Shown one piece after another: positions 13,173 to 14,626 of a DNA stretch of 14,626 nt. Position 1 is the stretch's first letter. Every line of letters begins with the position of its first letter. The notes under the pieces are model-generated. The model ran no database searches. It was given only the letters and a program-made list of their open reading frames with translations, and was not told the origin of the DNA. Made by a program: the position numbers and the translations under genes. The DNA comes from a bacterium. Lineage in GTDB: Bacteria; Spirochaetota; UBA4802; UBA5550. The DNA lies in NCBI GenBank assembly GCA_024224995.1, contig JAAENB010000998.1, forward strand, positions 1 to 14,626. The letters run 5' to 3'.

Positions 13173-14405
13173 CTAGAGTTCAATCAATAAAAGAGTAATA
13201 TCATCTGCAAATTCAATGCCTTCCGTAAATTCTTTCAGGTCATTATAAATAGATTCAACAATATTTTTCTCACCTTTGTTGATGTATTCACTGAATTTTT
13301 CCCTGAGCCGTTTTTCCGAGTAAGCGATACTATTTGTATTATTCTGTTCAATTATTCCGTCCGTAAAAAAGAGGATTTTATCCCCTTCTTCAATTTCAAG
13401 TTCTACCTGGCTGTATTTCGCTTCTTTGACGAGTCCCAGGGGAGAGCCCATACTTTGTATTTCAATAAAGTCGTTGATCTCTTTTTTCCAGAACAGGGGA
13501 TGATGATGTCCGGCTTTTGCCATTGAAATAATATTCTGTTTTTTATCGATGAGGGCGTAATAACAGGTGGCATAAAGCCTGGAAATGACATTGGCAAAAT
13601 GTTTATTCAGATATCGCATAAATTTGGTCGGTTTGTCTCCAAGCTGGCTGATTATTATCGATACCGCACTTTTTAGCACTCCCGTTCCAAGAGAAGCGGT
13701 TATTCCATGACCCTCAACATCGGCGATTATTATTCCGACCCGTTCTTCATCCAGCTTGAGGATATTAAGGAAATCGCCCCCTACGGCAATGCATGGCTCA
13801 TAAATATAACTCTGGCGAATATTTTTTAACAGGGATTCTTCCCCGTCAAGTCCCTTGGTGTCTATGAGATAGCTCTGTATTGTTCGCGCGTGGGAAAGGT
13901 CTTCGTCTATTACCTGTAATCGGGCCGATTTTTCTTTAAGGACATGCTGGGAAAAGGTAAAGTTGGATATGGCATGCCTGAAGCGGGTAAAGGTCTCATT
14001 CAGGCAGTTCCGGTAAAATATATTGGCAATCTTTAGCTCCTTTTCCAGCAGCTTTTCAAAATCGTGCCTGCTGAGCCTGAATACTTCCACCTGTCCGCAG
14101 CTTTCCACGTCCGCGGACCGAGGCAGCTCATCTATAAGGGAAAGTTCGCCAAAATAGGATCCGCGTTCCAGGTTCCCCAGGGAAACCATATCTTTCCCTT
14201 CTATCCGGGATATTTTCACCGATCCCTTTTTGATTATATACATTGAGTCCCCTTCCTCACCCTGTTTAATAATAAGGCTTTCCGGAGGGTATACAATAGG
14301 AACCAGGAGCGGTGTTATGAGCTTAAAATCACTTTTATCGAATCCCTTGAAAACAGGTATTGTCTCGATTAATTTAATAAGTTCTTTTCTTCTGTTTAGT
14401 ATCAT
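13173..14405 (-). CDS. Cyclic-nucleotide-binding SpoIIE (PP2C-type) phosphatase
   Basis: The protein has 410 residues. Residues about 18-130 form a cNMP-binding domain; the phosphate-binding cassette YFGELSLIDELPRSADV (84-100) keeps the Glu and Arg needed to bind cAMP or cGMP. A helical linker follows (about 131-180). The SpoIIE/PP2C domain (about 195-410) has VGGDFLNI, IADVEGHGITASL, AGHHHPL, LFFTDGIIEQ and ADDITLLLIEL, with all metal-binding Asp present. No membrane segment, so soluble. It should act on a phosphorylated STAS protein under cyclic-nucleotide control, parallel to the membrane-bound phosphatase at 6234-8081; its substrate may be the STAS protein at 8156 or another elsewhere. 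The ATG at 14405 has no clear ribosome binding site, although the promoter upstream is good. Confidence 0.88.
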   Translation of the reverse strand: MILNRRKELIKLIETIPVFKGFDKSDFKLITPLLVPIVYPPESLIIKQGEEGDSMYIIKKGSVKISRIEGKDMVSLGNLERGSYFGELSLIDELPRSADVESCGQVEVFRLSRHDFEKLLEKELKIANIFYRNCLNETFTRFRHAISNFTFSQHVLKEKSARLQVIDEDLSHARTIQSYLIDTKGLDGEESLLKNIRQSYIYEPCIAVGGDFLNILKLDEERVGIIIADVEGHGITASLGTGVLKSAVSIIISQLGDKPTKFMRYLNKHFANVISRLYATCYYALIDKKQNIISMAKAGHHHPLFWKKEINDFIEIQSMGSPLGLVKEAKYSQVELEIEEGDKILFFTDGIIEQNNTNSIAYSEKRLREKFSEYINKGEKNIVESIYNDLKEFTEGIEFADDITLLLIEL

Positions 14406-14442
14406 GACAGTTTTATACCGTATAGTAGAATTGCTTTATAAT

Positions 14443-14471
14443 AATATATGATATAAGGTTTCTCCTGTCAA
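14443..14471 (-). promoter_or_regulatory. Promoter of the cNMP-binding phosphatase gene
   Basis: On the minus strand, a perfect TTGACA (14466-14471) is followed after 17 bases by TATATT (14443-14448). Transcription would start near 14437, leaving a leader of about 32 bases. Confidence 0.6.
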
Positions 14472-14626
14472 GAATTTCCTGTATGCTCTCAAGAAACTAA
14501 ATTGTGCAAGTGAGCGGGCCTGGAAGCATCCCTCTTCTAAATGCTGCGGAGCGAGTTCCGAACGTTCTGCAGAGGTATTACTCCCGGTAGGCATAATTTA
14601 CATTCCGGGTTGATATACCTTATATA
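14472..14626. other. Intergenic end of window; possible rightward promoter
   Basis: No gene is seen. TTTACA (14597-14602) is followed after 17 bases by TTATAT (14620-14625), which could start a gene beyond the window edge. The pair cccgg (14583-14587) and ccggg (14605-14609) form a weak inverted repeat overlapping it. A palindrome gaacgttc lies near 14558. Confidence 0.3.

Overview
The window carries twelve protein-coding genes that I can support, on both strands, in moderate-GC DNA typical of a free-living bacterium. No rRNA, tRNA, CRISPR array, transposase or phage gene was seen. The lipoprotein signal, the secreted NlpC/P60-like protein and the several SpoIIE-type phosphatases with STAS partner fit a diderm, environmental bacterium. 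Spirochaetota or a Desulfobacterota-like group is my best guess. That guess is inference from gene style only, not from a marker gene.

Layout, left to right. Positions 1-347 are gene-free and GC-rich, holding a two-unit tandem repeat (period 79) and one copy of a dispersed repeat that recurs inverted at 6142-6180. A well-formed promoter then drives a secreted permuted NlpC/P60-type protein (454-1311, +). A pair of tandem hairpins separates it from a leftward block on the minus strand: J-domain protein (4536-5327), ABC-class ATPase (2792-4534, one base after the J gene) and, behind its own promoter, a DNA ligase fused to WGR and SWIM domains (1405-2703). An intrinsic terminator facing left at 5391-5421 insulates this block and may end a small RNA. 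A PlsC-like acyltransferase follows (5547-6137, +).

The middle of the window is a minus-strand partner-switching pair: a STAS anti-sigma antagonist (8156-8542) and a 7TM-PAS-SpoIIE phosphatase (6234-8081). Upstream of these lie an unusual intergenic region (five tandem heptads and three hairpins) and a minus-strand pair made of an MBL-fold hydrolase (10240-11157) and an aspartate kinase of the ectoine-cluster type (8817-10202), with no ectABC genes in view. To the right, on the plus strand, are an unknown four-TM protein with a promoter so close that the mRNA may be leaderless (11304-11885) and a lipoprotein alpha/beta hydrolase behind a promoter containing an operator-like palindrome (12077-13105). 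The last gene is a cNMP-binding SpoIIE phosphatase (13173-14405, -).

How they work together: the STAS protein and two SpoIIE phosphatases with different inputs (membrane/PAS versus cyclic nucleotide) look like parts of one Rsb-type partner-switching network, whose kinase and sigma factor are outside the window. The J-domain/ABC-ATPase pair is probably translationally coupled. The ligase next to them may be part of a DNA-repair function, but that link is inference. The most unusual items are the WGR-SWIM-ligase architecture, the J-domain protein with four MshEN-like motifs, the dispersed repeat pair, the candidate sRNA, and the operator upstream of the lipoprotein hydrolase.
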